DNA from: Alviniconcha marisindica
Lineage: Eukaryota > Mollusca > Gastropoda > Provannidae
Direction of reading: 5' to 3'
Assembly: GCA_018857735.1 (NCBI GenBank)
Contig: JABMCL010003107.1
Coordinates: forward strand, 411,001-475,000
Length of the DNA stretch: 64,000 nucleotides
The notes under the pieces are model-generated. The model was not told the origin of the DNA and made no database searches. It saw nothing but the letters and a program-made list of their open reading frames with translations. The position numbers and the translations under genes are program-made. This document shows, in pieces, positions 22,401 through 34,708 of this stretch (position 1 is the stretch's first letter; each line of letters begins with the position of its first letter).

Positions 22401-25400
22401 TCATATAATTTAACACATGACTGTGACATGTTGATTGTTGTAATATCTGATGGGTGACATAAACCCATAACTCAACATTTTTTTTATATAACAAGTAACA
22501 CACCCTTTCATGCAATATACTATAATCAGCCATACAAGTGCATGCAAAAACACAGTGAGAAGATTTTTTTCTCAGTTTGCATTTAATCACAAGTCATAAA
22601 AAGTAAATGAAACAAAATTCTGTATTACATCAGTATTACAACAAAATAACATTTCCCCAACTTTTAGCATAGAAAACATTCTGTTTGCTTAGATCAGTCT
22701 AACAAAAACAGATCAGAATGACCTGATTTTATCAAGATAATTTACATTAACAATTAAGTCCAGACCCACCCATCGCCCTGATATAACTGTACCGGTTGAC
22801 TGGGCGTAAAACACCAACTTACTTACTCCAGACCCACCCACCCCACCTCCTGATCCCCAGTTCTTTGAGATGTGGATTCTCTGCGGCCAGCCTCTCTCTG
22901 TACCATCTGCAACTGTCTGTGTTTGATATTTTCCTCCTTGCTGTACCATCTGGCTCAGGAGTACGCTCAGTTCCACATACCCTGGTCATGTCAATGAATT
23001 TGAAGTGTTATGAATCTAAAATTATTAAACCGATAACCAGCAACTGTCCCAATACTGATGCTCAGTACAAACGTGTCAAACCTATACACTATGACCTCTA
23101 CACAAATCAGTTCATCTGCTGGGCTTAATTAAACTTTAAAAGTTTAATGTTTTACGTCACGTTACCACAACAGTTGTGTGGCAAACATGACGTCTGACAT
23201 AACTTTCAGGACAAAAAGTACTTCAAGAAGAAAAAAACTGGAACTTCGTCGCTCTCATTCAGTTAACAAAATATTCTCGCAACACCACTGAACAGTCTAC
23301 AAAAAGCATGCACTTATAACCAACAAGTTTTTGATGAAATTGAGTACACATCCTGAATCAACAGTTGCATGTAAGATTAGACCCTGTCATCTTTTTAAGC
23401 CAAACTGAAAACCTTCCTCTTCTCACAGTATTTCCATCCTAACTAATATCAGTACCCAGTTTCTGCTACAGTCAGTGTGTGTGTGTGTGTGTTTGTAGTG
23501 CGTTTTAGTGTGTGTGTTTTTTAAATAATACTTTATGTAAATTGTTTTGGTAGGACTATGCTCTACATGTGTATAGAATATCATATTTAGGTTAATATGC
23601 ATCATGTGAGCACTCAGGGCGTTGATGAGCGCATGATAAATGTACATTATTATTATTATTATTGACAAGATATTGCCTTGTCGCAATAAAATTCTTCACG
23701 TTGTACTTGGCTAAGTATAAAAAAAAAGGGTTTCAAATCTTCGGCAAGGGAAGATGCCACTTTTCACAGTACTTTGATTTCGCACACCCAAATCGGCGGA
23801 AAACTTGAAAATATTCTGAATAAACTCCTGAAAAAGTGCAGAGTGCATGTTCTACATCAGATTGATGTACCTACGTCAGACCACTGAAGGATACTACAAG
23901 ACACCTTTCAATGTTTCCGAACAAAGACATGTCATGCAGCTGGGAGAATGAAGTCATTCAGGAAAGGTCACATGATGTGCCAGATGTTGTCAATAAAACG
24001 AAACTGCTTTCTCGTTTGTTTTGTACAAAATATATCTTGTAGGGACGTCAGATGTTACAACAATATCAAACGATCGGGGAAATATTCTTCAGACTTTGTG
24101 CAAAACTTCACTGGAAAAAACACATGAGTATTGCTGTGTAGTGCAAATGCATGGATTGGAACACACGCGACGTTTCCAATGATTCCGAAGTGATGCTGTT
24201 GTTTTTCGGTTGTTCAAAGTTTTCATTTCAAGATTACAACACATCTGACGTACCTACAGGGCAAACGTTCGCTATCAATTGATCAAAAATACAACTATCA
24301 TGAGTGTTGATGTTATATTATCCGTATAAAACAATGTTTTCCGTGTACAAATCAGTGATTGTTACTCCATGTGCTTGCAATTTGTTTGTAAGCAAAGTGA
24401 CGAAAATCACTCAGTACATGGATGTCCATTTTTGGCGTTCATTTTTCGGCTCTTTTTTTTCAGTGTGTGATGACTGTGTCTTGAAATCAGCGACAGCCTG
24501 GTTGCTGAAATTATCTGTACTACATATTCATTTATTCATGCACGTACACAACACAACATTTCAAATAAAAACAGTTTTCAACAGTGTTTTATTTTCAACT
24601 GAAGTGCATAACCCCTTGCATGCGCATCTTTTGGCACTAAGTCAAATATATAGATATATATATATATATATATAGATATATATGACTTAGTGCCAACAGG
24701 TGCGCAAATGGGGGGTCCAATTTTTGACTGTTAATAAAATCCATTTCAAACACTGTCTTGTTGTTGCTTTGTGTGTGCGTTTATAATTGGTCAGTATCAC
24801 AGTGGAAACAATATGAGCTCCAAATCTGGAGCAGCTGAAGAAATATTATTTTCTTAAAGTGAAAAGTGCCACGAATTCGACCCCTGAAAACGGACACGCT
24901 CACGGTGAGTGCTTTCGATGCTTTCATTCACGTACATGATGAATCAAAACATTACCTCAGTCACCGATTTGCACAGTGCATATAAAATTGATTATCACTA
25001 AGTTTAGTTTTTGGAGTTAGAGGCTCTGAAATACCCCCGGTCGAATTTTTGGTTTAAAATTTTTCTGACCAGCACCCGCAGAAAATTAGTGAAGAACGGA
25101 CTTTCTCTTTCTTTAAAACTTTACTCCGCACTGTGTACGTCACTGCATCAGGGCCAATGTTTTTTTTTACTGCCAAATTTTGGGGTTTAAAAAATATTTT
25201 GCCATTCTTCAAAAAATTTGTTGCAATAAATAACGTTCCAACGTATTAGAAGCAAAAGGAAAAAAATTAATTTTTTGCGCTTTTGCACTATTTCCCGGGT
25301 CAGCCATGTTATACTCCGGGTCTTTTGCTTTAGCACAGGGCCCATGAAGAGACTTCTGTATGCGAAAGGTTGGTAATATTTTGAAGACCGTAACGTTCAA

Positions 25401-27205
25401 TTTTTTTTAAAACTTTCATCAGAGTTTATAAAATCTTCCGGTTATACAGACTTTTATATTGGTAATGCCGAATTTTTTAAAAAAGATTGAATTGCATACA
25501 GAGTGAGTTTTTTTTGCGTCGATCAAAAGTTTTTTCAGATGCTTTCAAATTTGTTTTCACCGATTTTCTTAAACATGGGGGGTTTTAAATCGTAATGTGC
25601 GCAGCAGATTGGTTATAAACAGATATTTTCGTACTCTTTACATTTTTTTTTGCCTTAAGCGTTTGTTTTGTTTTCAAACTAGGGCTTCAAACAAATCTCA
25701 TATATTAGACAATTCAATTTACGCAGGTTTAAAGTCGTCAAGTTGATGTTGAACAACAATTACAAACGAGCTGGGAAATAAAACGTTCGACATTTATAGT
25801 GACCACGCCTGTTGCCTTCCAGATTTAAAAAGTAATACTTAATAGCATTTTTCTTTGGGTGTGATCTTTTTTAGTAATATTTTTTTTTTTTTTTATTTAT
25901 TTTTATTAATGCTTTTACTTTTAAGTTTTTTGGTTTAACTATTTTTGTCCTAGGCACCCGAGTCAACATGACCAAGAAAGCATGGATGACAGGTTTGGGG
26001 TGTGTTTTTCCGTGACACCCAAAAGCAGCAAAAATTTCATCACTTTACTTGCTCCTTTTTTTTTTAAAAAAATTTCTTGTTTGTTAAAAAATAAGTATTA
26101 TTTATTTTTTTATGAAAAACAAAGTACCATGTCGTCTCATTAACATTATGCTATCCACTACAACAAAATTAATGCAGCAAAAACTGTTCACATGGAAATA
26201 GTTATGGTCTTTATACTTACAGTAATAGAAAGTTACTGATTTATCATTTTCATCAAAACAAACAGCATTGTACATCTTGTTGAAATAGTAATGTACGACA
26301 TATTTCTTACATCATTTGCTGTTTATTCAAGAAAGCTTAATTTGAGAGAAAAAATCATCAAATCTTCCTTGTCACATATTGTTCTATTAAAGAATAAATG
26401 TTTATGTTTCAAAATGTGTTGCTTTTTATTCATTTAAAAATGTTCAAGATTGGCTGTATGTTGAACGTTATGTATTGCAACAAACTATGTGTAGCATGCT
26501 GTTCTGTGTGACACAGAACAAAACAGTTTACTTGGTAATACTCATGTGGATCACATCTTGTAAGATCAGTTGGGTTTTCACAGTTAACTGCATGATTAGC
26601 AGCACAGTGATGTGGGCTTGTTGTAATGTGTAATGTTCAACATCTTGTCACAAATCACACTGAAAGTCAAATTTCTCAGGAACGAAGAGCAGCACTGCCT
26701 TCTCCCTTCACTGGTGGATGACTTCACATGTGTTCATTCAAAAAATGCATTACTCACTCACATCCTGTCAACTTTATTTTCTAGTACCTCTGTCCTCTTT
26801 TCTTGCGCACCTTTTGGCACTAAGTCATCTATGACTAAAATGTCTTCTTGATGTTCATTATCATTGGCTGTTGCTTTTCATTTTACCCAAACATGCGAAC
26901 TCTAGTCTAACTCTAAGTAAATCAAACAGAGTGAACTGTGTATGACTATGACAGTATGAGCATTTATCAGTTATCATTGGTGCTCTCAACTGTGACACAG
27001 CTGCCTGAACCTGTGATCTTGGTCTGTCACTGATGCAGTGTGAGTGTGTGTGTGTGTGTGTGTGCATGTGTGCATGCATGCAGGTGTCTGTGTGTTCATG
27101 CAGGCATCTGTTGGTGTGACAGGGAAACACATTATTTAATATTATAGCACAACTGTGCTAGCAAGACAAAACCACGATGGCATGCGCCCAGATTGTAGCA
27201 GCCTT

Positions 27206-27251
<46 letters not shown>

Positions 27252-27758
27252 ATATGCTCTCATTCATGTTAAAGCACACCCACAAATGACAAAAATGGGT
27301 AACCATGACACACAAACTTCAAAAACTTAAAACACTCACATTCCATACAGTCTAGACACCCACACAGACCCCCCCCCCCCCCCCCCCACCCCACCCCAAA
27401 AAAAGAGTCTGGGTACTGTTTATAATTTTTTGAAAAGGTGAAAACACCCTTTTAAAGTTTTATTGTTTTAAGTTGCAAGTGCCCTGCTGTTGTGATTTGG
27501 GGGTGGGGTGGGGTGGGGACTTTGTTAAATTTGGGGTCTGTGGACCATATTTAGTTAAATATTTTATGTGGTCTGGCCTGCATTGTCATGGTCTAAGTAT
27601 CAATCACTTAGGCCTATAATACTTGACAGTAGGCTACAACTGTCAACCATTCATTGCCCCCCGCAAGAAAATGAGAGAATTTCACCTTTCAGCATGTAGG
27701 TCCCAAATCCCAGCACCGGAATCTTAAAGCCAGTGTTCAAGGAAAGATACCTTGCCAT
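18582..27758 (-). CDS. Aldo-keto reductase (AKR1-like), two coding exons
   Basis: Exon 1 is 27758-27686 and exon 2 is 19456-18582. The splice splits a Gly codon (G|GT), with donor AAAG|GTGAAA and acceptor TTTCCTCACAG. The 315-residue product is the usual AKR length. It would be a cytosolic NADPH-dependent carbonyl/aldehyde reductase. The catalytic tetrad is visible: Asp and Tyr in HVDTALSYENE, Lys in VTSKVPP and His in LLIHQPW. Cofactor contacts appear as GVSNF, VQLECH, SAYSPIGSPG and IPKSG followed by HRIEEN. The start is set by the hallmark N-terminal strand FKIPVLGFGT and a strong context (A at -3, G at +4). Having only one coding intron is unusual for animal AKR1 genes. Substrate cannot be told. 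Confidence 0.93.
21240..22020. repeat. Degenerate ~155-bp tandem array with TGACCTTGACCTT motifs
   Basis: A TTTGGTTGCAAAAG-like segment recurs near 21256, 21525, 21680, 21832 and 21993. Each copy is accompanied by GTGACCTTGACCTT and a CACATGACATTCCGGCTTATG-like segment. Spacing is about 153-161 bp after the first copies. The copies are strongly diverged, so the array is old. Confidence 0.6.
22775..22830 (+). repeat. SINE-type 3' tail fragment
   Basis: CCTGATATAACTGTACCGG, then TTGACTGGGCGTAAAACACC, then AACTTACTTAC. This is the best-preserved copy in the window of the tail also seen at 3960, 5070 and 11040. Confidence 0.65.
23572..23665 (+). repeat. Retroposon 3' tail ending in (ATT)n
   Basis: GTGAGCACTCAGGGCGTTGA, then GCGCATGATAAATGTAC, then five ATT units. 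It matches the tail at 14390 in pattern and orientation. Confidence 0.55.
24612..24640. repeat. Solo terminal repeat facing the next element
   Basis: GCGCATCTTTTGGCACTAAG followed by TCA is the same end sequence as the right end of the element at 24684-26827. It is oriented as a right end and separated from that element's left end only by a (TA)n tract (24641-24683). A matching left end further upstream was not found. Confidence 0.65.
24684..26827. mobile_element. Unclassified DNA element with ~25-bp terminal inverted repeats
   Basis: The left end TGACTTAGTGCCAACAGGTG continues CGCAA. The right end is its inverse with one change (26803-26827). The 2.1-kb interior is AT-rich with long T and A runs and has no recognisable transposase, so it is probably non-autonomous. 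Target duplication is unclear because the left flank is TA repeat. The superfamily is not assigned. Confidence 0.65.
27686..27758 (-). CDS. Aldo-keto reductase, first coding exon
   Basis: The ATG at 27758-27756 starts MARYLSLNTGFKIPVLGFG, the classic first strand and glycine turn of AKR proteins. After 24 codons plus one base comes the donor GTGAAA. The remaining two bases of the split Gly codon open the exon at 19456, confirming the pairing. Confidence 0.9.
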
Positions 27759-28419
27759 CCTCGACACGGACTCAGACTCCGCCCGAGAAGATGGCATGCA
27801 GATAGATTTACATCACAATATGAACTGGACACGTTCTCCACACAGTTCAGATGTGCTTTTCAACTGAAGCCGGCTGCCCCGGAAACGCGATTGTTTGCCA
27901 CGGCTTCTTTGTCGTAATAACTGTGTCATCATTTTGCTGCTGTTGTTAAAACTGAAGCGAAAGTTTAATATGTCAGCATTAAGTAACCTTGAGTCCCATT
28001 TAGTTTTTTTTGTTTAAATGGCAGCCCACTTAAATACTTGCCGCCAATGTCATCTCACACAACGCTTCGCTTTCCGGCGTCTTCCGCCAGCTTCCCGGAG
28101 GAAGGGTGTTGTAAAACTGTGCTCGAGTTTGACGTGGCTCGTGCACACATAGCTAGAAAAGCTCAGTGGTTGGCGTGTACGCTCTGATCTAAAAAATATG
28201 TACGCGGATAGAGCTGTGGTTTGTGGGCACTCTCTTCATCCTGATCTTGATGGTTACGTCGACTTGAATTAAATTAAGGGACTGGCCCACGCAGCCCGGA
28301 TTTGGCTAAAAAACGGGAAGATTTTTTATTTTTTTTATTTTTTTATGCATGCATCTTTATTGTTTTATGTACGATTTTTCAGTAGCATTAATTTCTGCTT
28401 TGGCCCTTTTGAAATACGG
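27759..28419. promoter_or_regulatory. Upstream region of the reductase gene
   Basis: The probable 5' UTR and promoter lie on the minus strand just upstream of the start. The region is comparatively rich in CpG (for example CCGGAAACGCG near 27880 and TTTCCGGCGTCTTCCGCC near 28070). No TATA box can be pinned down. The adjacent element at 28420 limits the intact upstream region to about 660 bp. Confidence 0.35.
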
Positions 28420-29642
28420 CAATAGACGATTTCCGAAAATAACAGGGGAGATAACTCGGAAGAGTGAAGCTCCTGCGGTAGGACATCATTTCAGACACGG
28501 ACTCTTGGGCGGTTCAAGCGGGGTTAACTCCCTTGACTTTGGCCCGGCATCGCTCAAGACCCTTAGCTGCTTTTACTTCCGGTGTGTACTCTTCACAATG
28601 GAAGGCAGTGACAGTGAATTTTCGAATTTTATACTGCCAACTTTAAAGGCATTTTTGGAGGCCCCTAGTCAGAATGTGTCTGGCAACAAGCAATAACTTG
28701 TTGCTCGTGCTATAGGATGCCCCAAAACGCATTTTCAGTTTTTCACGAACTCGCGATCTTCTGGTCAGCCAGAAAATGACACAAAGACACTTTTTTCCAC
28801 CCTCCACCCCCTTTCCCCGGTATTTTTTGCAACTGCAACAATGGTGGCATTTGTATTGCTTCGCAATTCTAGGTTCAACTTCCATCGTTACTACACAGCC
28901 GTGAAGCAACACCTACTCAAAAATCGGCCCGGAAGTGACGCTGCGACCTATCGCGACTTCTTGCGTGAAAGATTACAAAGGGCATTCACTGGTGCAAACC
29001 AATTTCACTGAACCACCTAACAGGTCCATGATTTCAGTTGAAAAGCGCTGGTCTGTGACTGTATCAGACTTTCAGGCATGGACCTATACTATACTGAACT
29101 TACCATATTTGAAGCAATCTTTAGGTGAGATACCTGGAGAAGATTATCGACTGCTATCAACAATCTGATGTGAGTGATGGAATAGAGCAACTGGCTTCAC
29201 TATTCCTGGTTCTGTATTCGATCCTCTGCTCGCAGTGACTGATCTGCTTCTGGTAAGCCATGAAGCTCTAATGACGATGCAGCAGAGACTACCAATGATT
29301 TTTTTCATTTCTTCTTATGAATCAAGAACATGGTGTAAATAATGAACACTTGCAGTCGATTCAGTCAGTCTGCCATTCCAAACAGACACGCTGCATGTGG
29401 CCCTGCCCGAAAGATCATAGTACGTGTAAAAAGAAAAAAAGAAGTATTTCTAGTGCATAGCGCGCATCTGGCAGTCCATGCCTGAAGGTCTGATACTGTC
29501 ACAGACCAGCGCTTTTCGACTGCCGCCTCCATTCTGAAATTATGGACCTATATATGCCTGTAGTCCGTGGTCTAAAATGATGTCCTACCGCAGGGTCGTC
29601 ACTTCCGGATTATCTCCCCTGATTTCCGGAAATCATCTATTG
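28420..29642. mobile_element. Element with nested inverted repeats and SAP-like remnant
   Basis: Outer arms (28420-28505 and 29560-29642) share CAATAGAYGATTTCC, AGGGGAGATAA and CTGCGGTAGGACATCATT in inverted orientation. Inner arms (about 29022-29083 and 29475-29548) share GAAAAGCGCTGGTCTGTGAC and GTCCATGCCTGAA. A short plus frame from ATG 28598 encodes LPTLKAFLEAPSQNVSGNKQ, then a stop, then in the same frame LVARAIG. That resembles a SAP DNA-binding motif. The frame is broken, so this is a non-autonomous remnant. Confidence 0.65.
28598..28696 (+). pseudogene. SAP-like motif fragment of a transposon protein
   Basis: Thirty-two codons start MEGSDSEFSNF and include the helix-loop pattern LxxLKxFLxxxxxxVSGNKQ of a SAP domain, the helix-extended-helix that binds AT-rich DNA. 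A TAA at 28694-28696 interrupts just before the expected LVARA second helix. The assignment rests on pattern only. Confidence 0.4.
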
Positions 29643-29869
29643 TCTCCCCTAAAGTACATTGTACACAGCTGCTGCTTGGGGCATGTCTAATGTGATCCAC
29701 GCGTTTTACTGTGTAGCTGTGTGGGAGGCACTACTCTTTGCATAGCTTACTATCTTTGCTGTCTCTGTCTCCTAGTAGTAGTAATGTCTACTAGCTGTAA
29801 TGTCATACTTATGGTTCTGTTTGTTGAAATGTATACTTTAAATGTGGTTTTGTCGAGTTTTTTTGTTTT

Positions 29870-29945
29870 TTGTGTGCAGCGCAATGAGTTTAATTCATGT
29901 TCGAAAAGGACACTCTATAAGAATTATCTGTTATCATTATTATAA
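29870..29945 (+). repeat. Retroposon 3' tail ending in ATT repeats
   Basis: GCGCAATGAGTTTAAT, then GGACACTCTATAAGAATTAT, then CATTATTATAAT. It is a diverged relative of the tails at 14390 and 23572. Confidence 0.4.
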
Positions 29946-30060
29946 TTCCAAACATTTTAGGACAGGGAAGTAATTTTTAAATGGTTCTGATTTGATTTGT
30001 GCATTGTTTTACAGGTGGTAGATTATTGTCACTAATCTTTCTGCTTTGTTCTTTCTTTAA

Positions 30061-32243
30061 AGGAAAAGTCCAAGGTTTTTAAGTATACAAAATGACCGTC
30101 GAAATGATTGACAAATGAGTCACTAGTTTGAGATTTAATGAAATAAAAAATGGAGAAAAAAATGTTTATGTTGGTTTTTAATCGATTTTATTTTCTGTAG
30201 GCTGGCCGAGACTGCTGTCTCGGGTTCTCCATCAGTCACATGACTTTCTCGGAAGTGATGTCAGTCTGGGAGTCAGTGCGGTTGCCATCTTAGACTGTTC
30301 ATTGAATGTGTATGCGTGTGGTCGACAAAAGCTCTAACCATGCCGGCCTGCTGTATTGCAGCAAACTGTAACAACTCACAAGCAACCCAAAGCAGAACTA
30401 TGCACGAGTTCCCGTGGAATCGACCCGCTATGAGGCAAAAATGTGTCAAATTTGCACAATTCAAACGAGCTGACTTTGATGCTGCGCCTCAATCACGCCC
30501 ATTTGTGTAGCGAGCACTTCGCTGAGTGCGATTTCGTAAACTTTATGGTGAAATACCAAATGGGGTTTGCTTCAAAGCGGAATTTGTAGGGCTGTCCACA
30601 ACTGACTTGGAAAAAATTCCAGTTAGAATCTCCAAGGATGAAGCTGACGAGCAGCAAGCGAACAGCATGATACCAAAAACTGAGATACACTGATACCCTG
30701 AAACAAGTGCTAAGAAGGCAAAGACAAAAAGTCTAACACAAATGCCTACGGCAGAAAAGGCTGTGAAAGAAAGAGACCGTACACAAATGTCTGTGGCAAA
30801 GAAAGAAAGAAGAGACCACAAATGCCTGTGGCAAAGAAAGAAAGACTAAACCATAAATGCTGGTGGCAAATGAAAAATGGCTGCCCTAATCAGTCAAGCA
30901 AACAGCTGACACCAAATGAAAGAAACAAAACGGCTGAAGCCACCTCAAAATCCCAAACGGTTGCCTACCTGCAAGCATAAGGTGGAAAGAAAAAAACAAC
31001 AACACAAAAACACCACCAAATCACAACAGTCTAATAGACTACTGTCTGCAACAAAGGAGTGGACAACTACAGTCAGAAGAGCACAGAGCAAAAATAACTG
31101 TGCCAACGACAAACAGATGGAAAGCCAAACTAACCATAACTAACTCTAAACTAACCCCTCACTAACCCAGCTTCCATCTAGAAAAACAAAGGCTGCAGAC
31201 TGATAAAGAAAACGCTGATCAGGACTACTGATGACAAAGCATCAGGATGTAAACAAATGCAGACGACAAGAGAAATACAAAATGGCTGCCCTAATCAGGC
31301 TAGCTAACAAGCAGGTACGAAATGGCCAATAAACCAAAGATAAAAAAGAAAGAACTCATGGTGAAAATGAAGGGGAAAAGAGAGAAAACAACAACAACAA
31401 TTTCTGAAAAGAAAGAGGAGGCAAGTAATGTCAGCGAGCAACGGGACAAAGGCTGGATACACGTAATCCGTGTACACGATACAACCCACTTAGCAGTGAC
31501 AACAACACGGCAGGGCAACGGACGCTCACGAACTACCCCGCACAAAGAAAAGAATGAGAGGTCACGTTAAACATCGAGACTACCCCCCTTACTCGTACAT
31601 CGTAAATGAACGATATAACTCGAGAAACAAAAGTGCAAGCCAAGCGAAAAAACAGTGAATGGTAAGAACCGGTAACTAGCCCAACCCCGAACCCTAACCC
31701 AGGGAGGCCACAAAATCGCTAGTCTATTGAACTAGAAGTAGAAGGAACAAAACTTTTTCATTTTTACATATGATGAAACAAACAAGGATAAATTGGGAAA
31801 ATAAAATAAAACACCCAATAAAAGGCAGGCTCCCTGATGAGGTCTAGCCTGTTGTGAAAGCTAGAGTAAACAGAACGAAAAAGACTGAAACGCCACCTAA
31901 CAAGTTTCGAGAAAGATGAAATAACAAGGACTGAAGGAGGAAATAAACAAAGGCCTAACTACTGATAATGGCGTCGGAGCTTCATCCTTGGAGATTCGAA
32001 CTGGAATTTTTTCCAAGTTGGTTACCCTGTGGCTACTAGCCTTTTTGCAGCGACTCCCCATAGTGACGTAGTGCACATATGTGCACATGATTTTCAGTGT
32101 CATGGCGACGCTTTCGGTACGACAGAAAATGTCTGTTTTTGTGCATTTATAACCCTCAGATCACAATTTCGCCTACATCATTGTTCTCAGTGAACTTTAA
32201 CGGAAATCGTGTCCAAAATCACCCCAAACCTTGGACTTGTCCT
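30061..32243 (+). mobile_element. Kolobok-type THAP transposon, copy 1
   Basis: The element is flanked by TTAA at 30057-30060 and 32244-32247. Its termini are AGGAAAAGTCCAAGGTTT and the inverse of AGGACAAGTCCAAGGTTT. Kolobok elements are known for TTAA target duplications, 5'-RRG ends and THAP-bearing transposases, and all three traits are present. Length is 2183 bp. It encodes a THAP domain at 30340 but no recognisable catalytic domain, so it is probably non-autonomous or decayed. A close second copy lies at 45304-47454. Confidence 0.8.
30340..30588 (+). pseudogene. THAP zinc-finger domain, frameshifted
   Basis: The ATG at 30340 gives MPACCIAANCNNSQATQSRT, with the N-terminal C-x4-C of a C2CH THAP finger (Cys at residues 5 and 10), then FPWN and KFAQFKRADF. 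The frame is lost near 30480, so the C-x2-H half (CSEHF) is read in another frame. THAP domains bind DNA sequence-specifically. In transposases they recognise the element ends. Confidence 0.75.
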
Positions 32244-32247
32244 TTAA

Positions 32248-32353
32248 GAGTAGTTTTCTTGTTGTTATTGTTTTTTTCTCTCCTTTTTTTAAAACATGGT
32301 GTTGTTTTCTAATATGACATGTAGTGCATGTAAATGTGTTAGTGTATTATGTG

Positions 32354-32433
<80 letters not shown>

Positions 32434-32453
32434 AATAACTGTGCATGAATACT

Positions 32454-32511
<58 letters not shown>

Positions 32512-33072
32512 TGTTTTTGTGACTGCTAACCAGTGTATATTTTATCCTTCTTCTCCCCCCCCCCCCCCCTCTCCCCCACCCCCTCTTTTCATTCTTTCTT
32601 GAAGTCTGTTGTTGCTTTAGTGTAATTTGCTGACATATGTTGTTGTCTTGATAATTGTAAGATCAGTCTAATATCACTTATGTGAAAAGACTTCATACAA
32701 AGGAAGAAGGTATTTTCTAATTACAAATGCTAAGAAGAAGAAGAAAAAGAAAAGAAAGAAAAAGGCTTCGCAGCCAAGACCAGTGACAGTGACAAGAGTA
32801 AGCAGTGACTGTGACTAGAGTAAAGAGCACTTGCACCTTTACTCCTCTGACAGAAGCACTGCTCAGCAGAACAGTTGTATTACTTGTAATCAGCCCATTC
32901 TCAGTCTCCCCCCTCCGCCCTTGCTTTGCACAAAGTGAAACAAATCTGCAGATGCTCCCTTTGTGTGTTTCAGTACACCACATACACCATTCAACCTGAC
33001 TGGTTTAATCATCTGTTAATGGACTGGTTGCTTGGTTTTGTGTCTGTCATTTTTGTTGATTTTTACACTTTG

Positions 33073-33154
<82 letters not shown>

Positions 33155-34705
33155 ACACACACACACACACAATTTCAGGTGAGACAAAAAAATTACAGCT
33201 ATGTATATTTAAAATGCAATTAAATCATACATACAATATGTAACGTATCTAACAAACTGGAATGCAATAACAACAGTTAATGAACTTTAAAATAAAATAA
33301 AAAGCCACACAAAACCCAACAGACATCTTAAGCACATGGCACTGATTTTTACTCTTTTGTGTTCTAAAGTTAGAGGCTATCACCGACACTGTCAAAACAA
33401 AACAAACAAAAAACCCAACAGAATCCTCCACAATAACCTGATTGCAATTATCTGATCCAAACACACAATTTGAAAAGAACACATTTTTACCAGGACAATA
33501 CAAAACAACTTGCAAATTGTTACAACTGATTACATAGTGCAATAGACAAACAGTTATTAGGTAACAATGACAATGTAAATGATTATACATCACTCAGATA
33601 AAAGAATTTGTTCTGGCAATTTGCAGTTCCCATTAAACAAAATGAAACAAACAACAACCACCACCAAATGTTCGATTTCACCTTCAGTGGGTTTGGATTT
33701 TTTTCCCCCTTCAAAATGCTGGCAGTCACCTTTATATGGGGTGTTTTCTGTTTTAAGCAAGTATCTGAGCACAGCAATTAACTCCTCTGTCCACACTCCC
33801 ATAAATCCATCTTTGTCAATGTTTTTGTTCTTTTTTGAATTTTTGAATTTTTTTCTTCTAATGTCTGTGTTCTCTGTCTGACAGACAGGCGTTTAGTTCA
33901 CACAAGATGCAGTGTTCCAGGACCTTTTTATTTGGCACTCTTTCCTGCTGGGAGATACCTATTAGATATTCCTACACCTCAACTGAGAGCATATAATTAT
34001 ATACAACAGGCTTCATTCTTAAGAGTTTTGATGCCAGTATATTTCTACTCCAGAAATTGATCAGCACAAAAGTTGTTTCAGAAACAATCTATGAGGGAGT
34101 GGAAATTAGGACGCTTCTTTTTACCATTAAAAAAAAAGAAAGAAAGAAAAAAAGGTCTGTCAACTGTGCTGTCCTGAAAATAGCAGAGCTTATTTCTGAG
34201 GCTTTTGCCCAGAACAGTAGGTACATTCTTAGAGGTCCTGTACCTCCCATCAGAAGAATGTCAACAGGCTGATGTTCTTTTTGTATACCAATGGGGCAGC
34301 AGTCCAGAACAAACTCCTGCCCAACATCAGGCATGCTTCTTCCACTATTGTTTCAAAACCACACTCAAAACTGAGTTTTTCAGTCAACATGGTATGTCAT
34401 TTTTATTTGTTCTTAGAGAGGGACTAGGGATGTCACACTGCTACTGTTCATGCATCTGTGTGTGTGCATATGCATGCATGTCTGCACAAAACTCATCATT
34501 CTTATCTATAATATGAATGTGGGGTTTTCTTGGTTTTTAATTTATTTGATAGCACTTCTCATTGTTCCATATGAGTTGCCAATGTGAGTGCTTAAAGCTC
34601 ATCTTGCTAACAAAAGAGAACAAACCAAGGACAACTATTTATAACTGTGCATACCACTAGGTTGTACCAAATGCTTTGACTGATTTTATACTGGATCCAC
34701 AGTAT
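32248..34705. other. Intergenic region, microsatellite-rich
   Basis: A compound (TG)n(GA)n tract (32359-32430), a TA tract (32458-32508), a C-run (32556-32569) and a nearly pure CA tract of about 48 units (33075-33171). No gene is supported. Small A/T-rich frames at 33.2-34.5 kb resemble no protein family I know. Confidence 0.6.
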
Positions 34706-34708
34706 AAA

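Larger units (their letters stand above)
19457..27685. other. Large intron of the aldo-keto reductase gene
   Basis: The 8.2-kb intron has no supported exons. It holds a purine-rich G-run region (19780-19910), a degenerate ~155-bp array (21240-22020), a SINE tail (22775-22830), an (ATT)n-tailed fragment, an element with terminal inverted repeats (24684-26827), and TA and poly-C tracts at 27210-27390. Some minus-strand frames near 19650-20107 are translations of the G-run region and are not taken as genes. Confidence 0.7.

Noticed and set aside
31684..31704. Telomere-like AACCCTAACCC at 31690 and at 46912
   Set aside because: Only one or two short units, within corresponding positions of the two Kolobok-type copies, so part of that element and not telomeric repeat.
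32926..33243. Plus frame with a long His-Thr repeat, and the similar frames at 2812-3052, 54510-55099, 57879-58199 and 59063-59426
   Set aside because: They are translations of CA/TG microsatellites. The only real coding parts overlapping them are the SHIP-like exons at 54832-55011 and 59114-59208.
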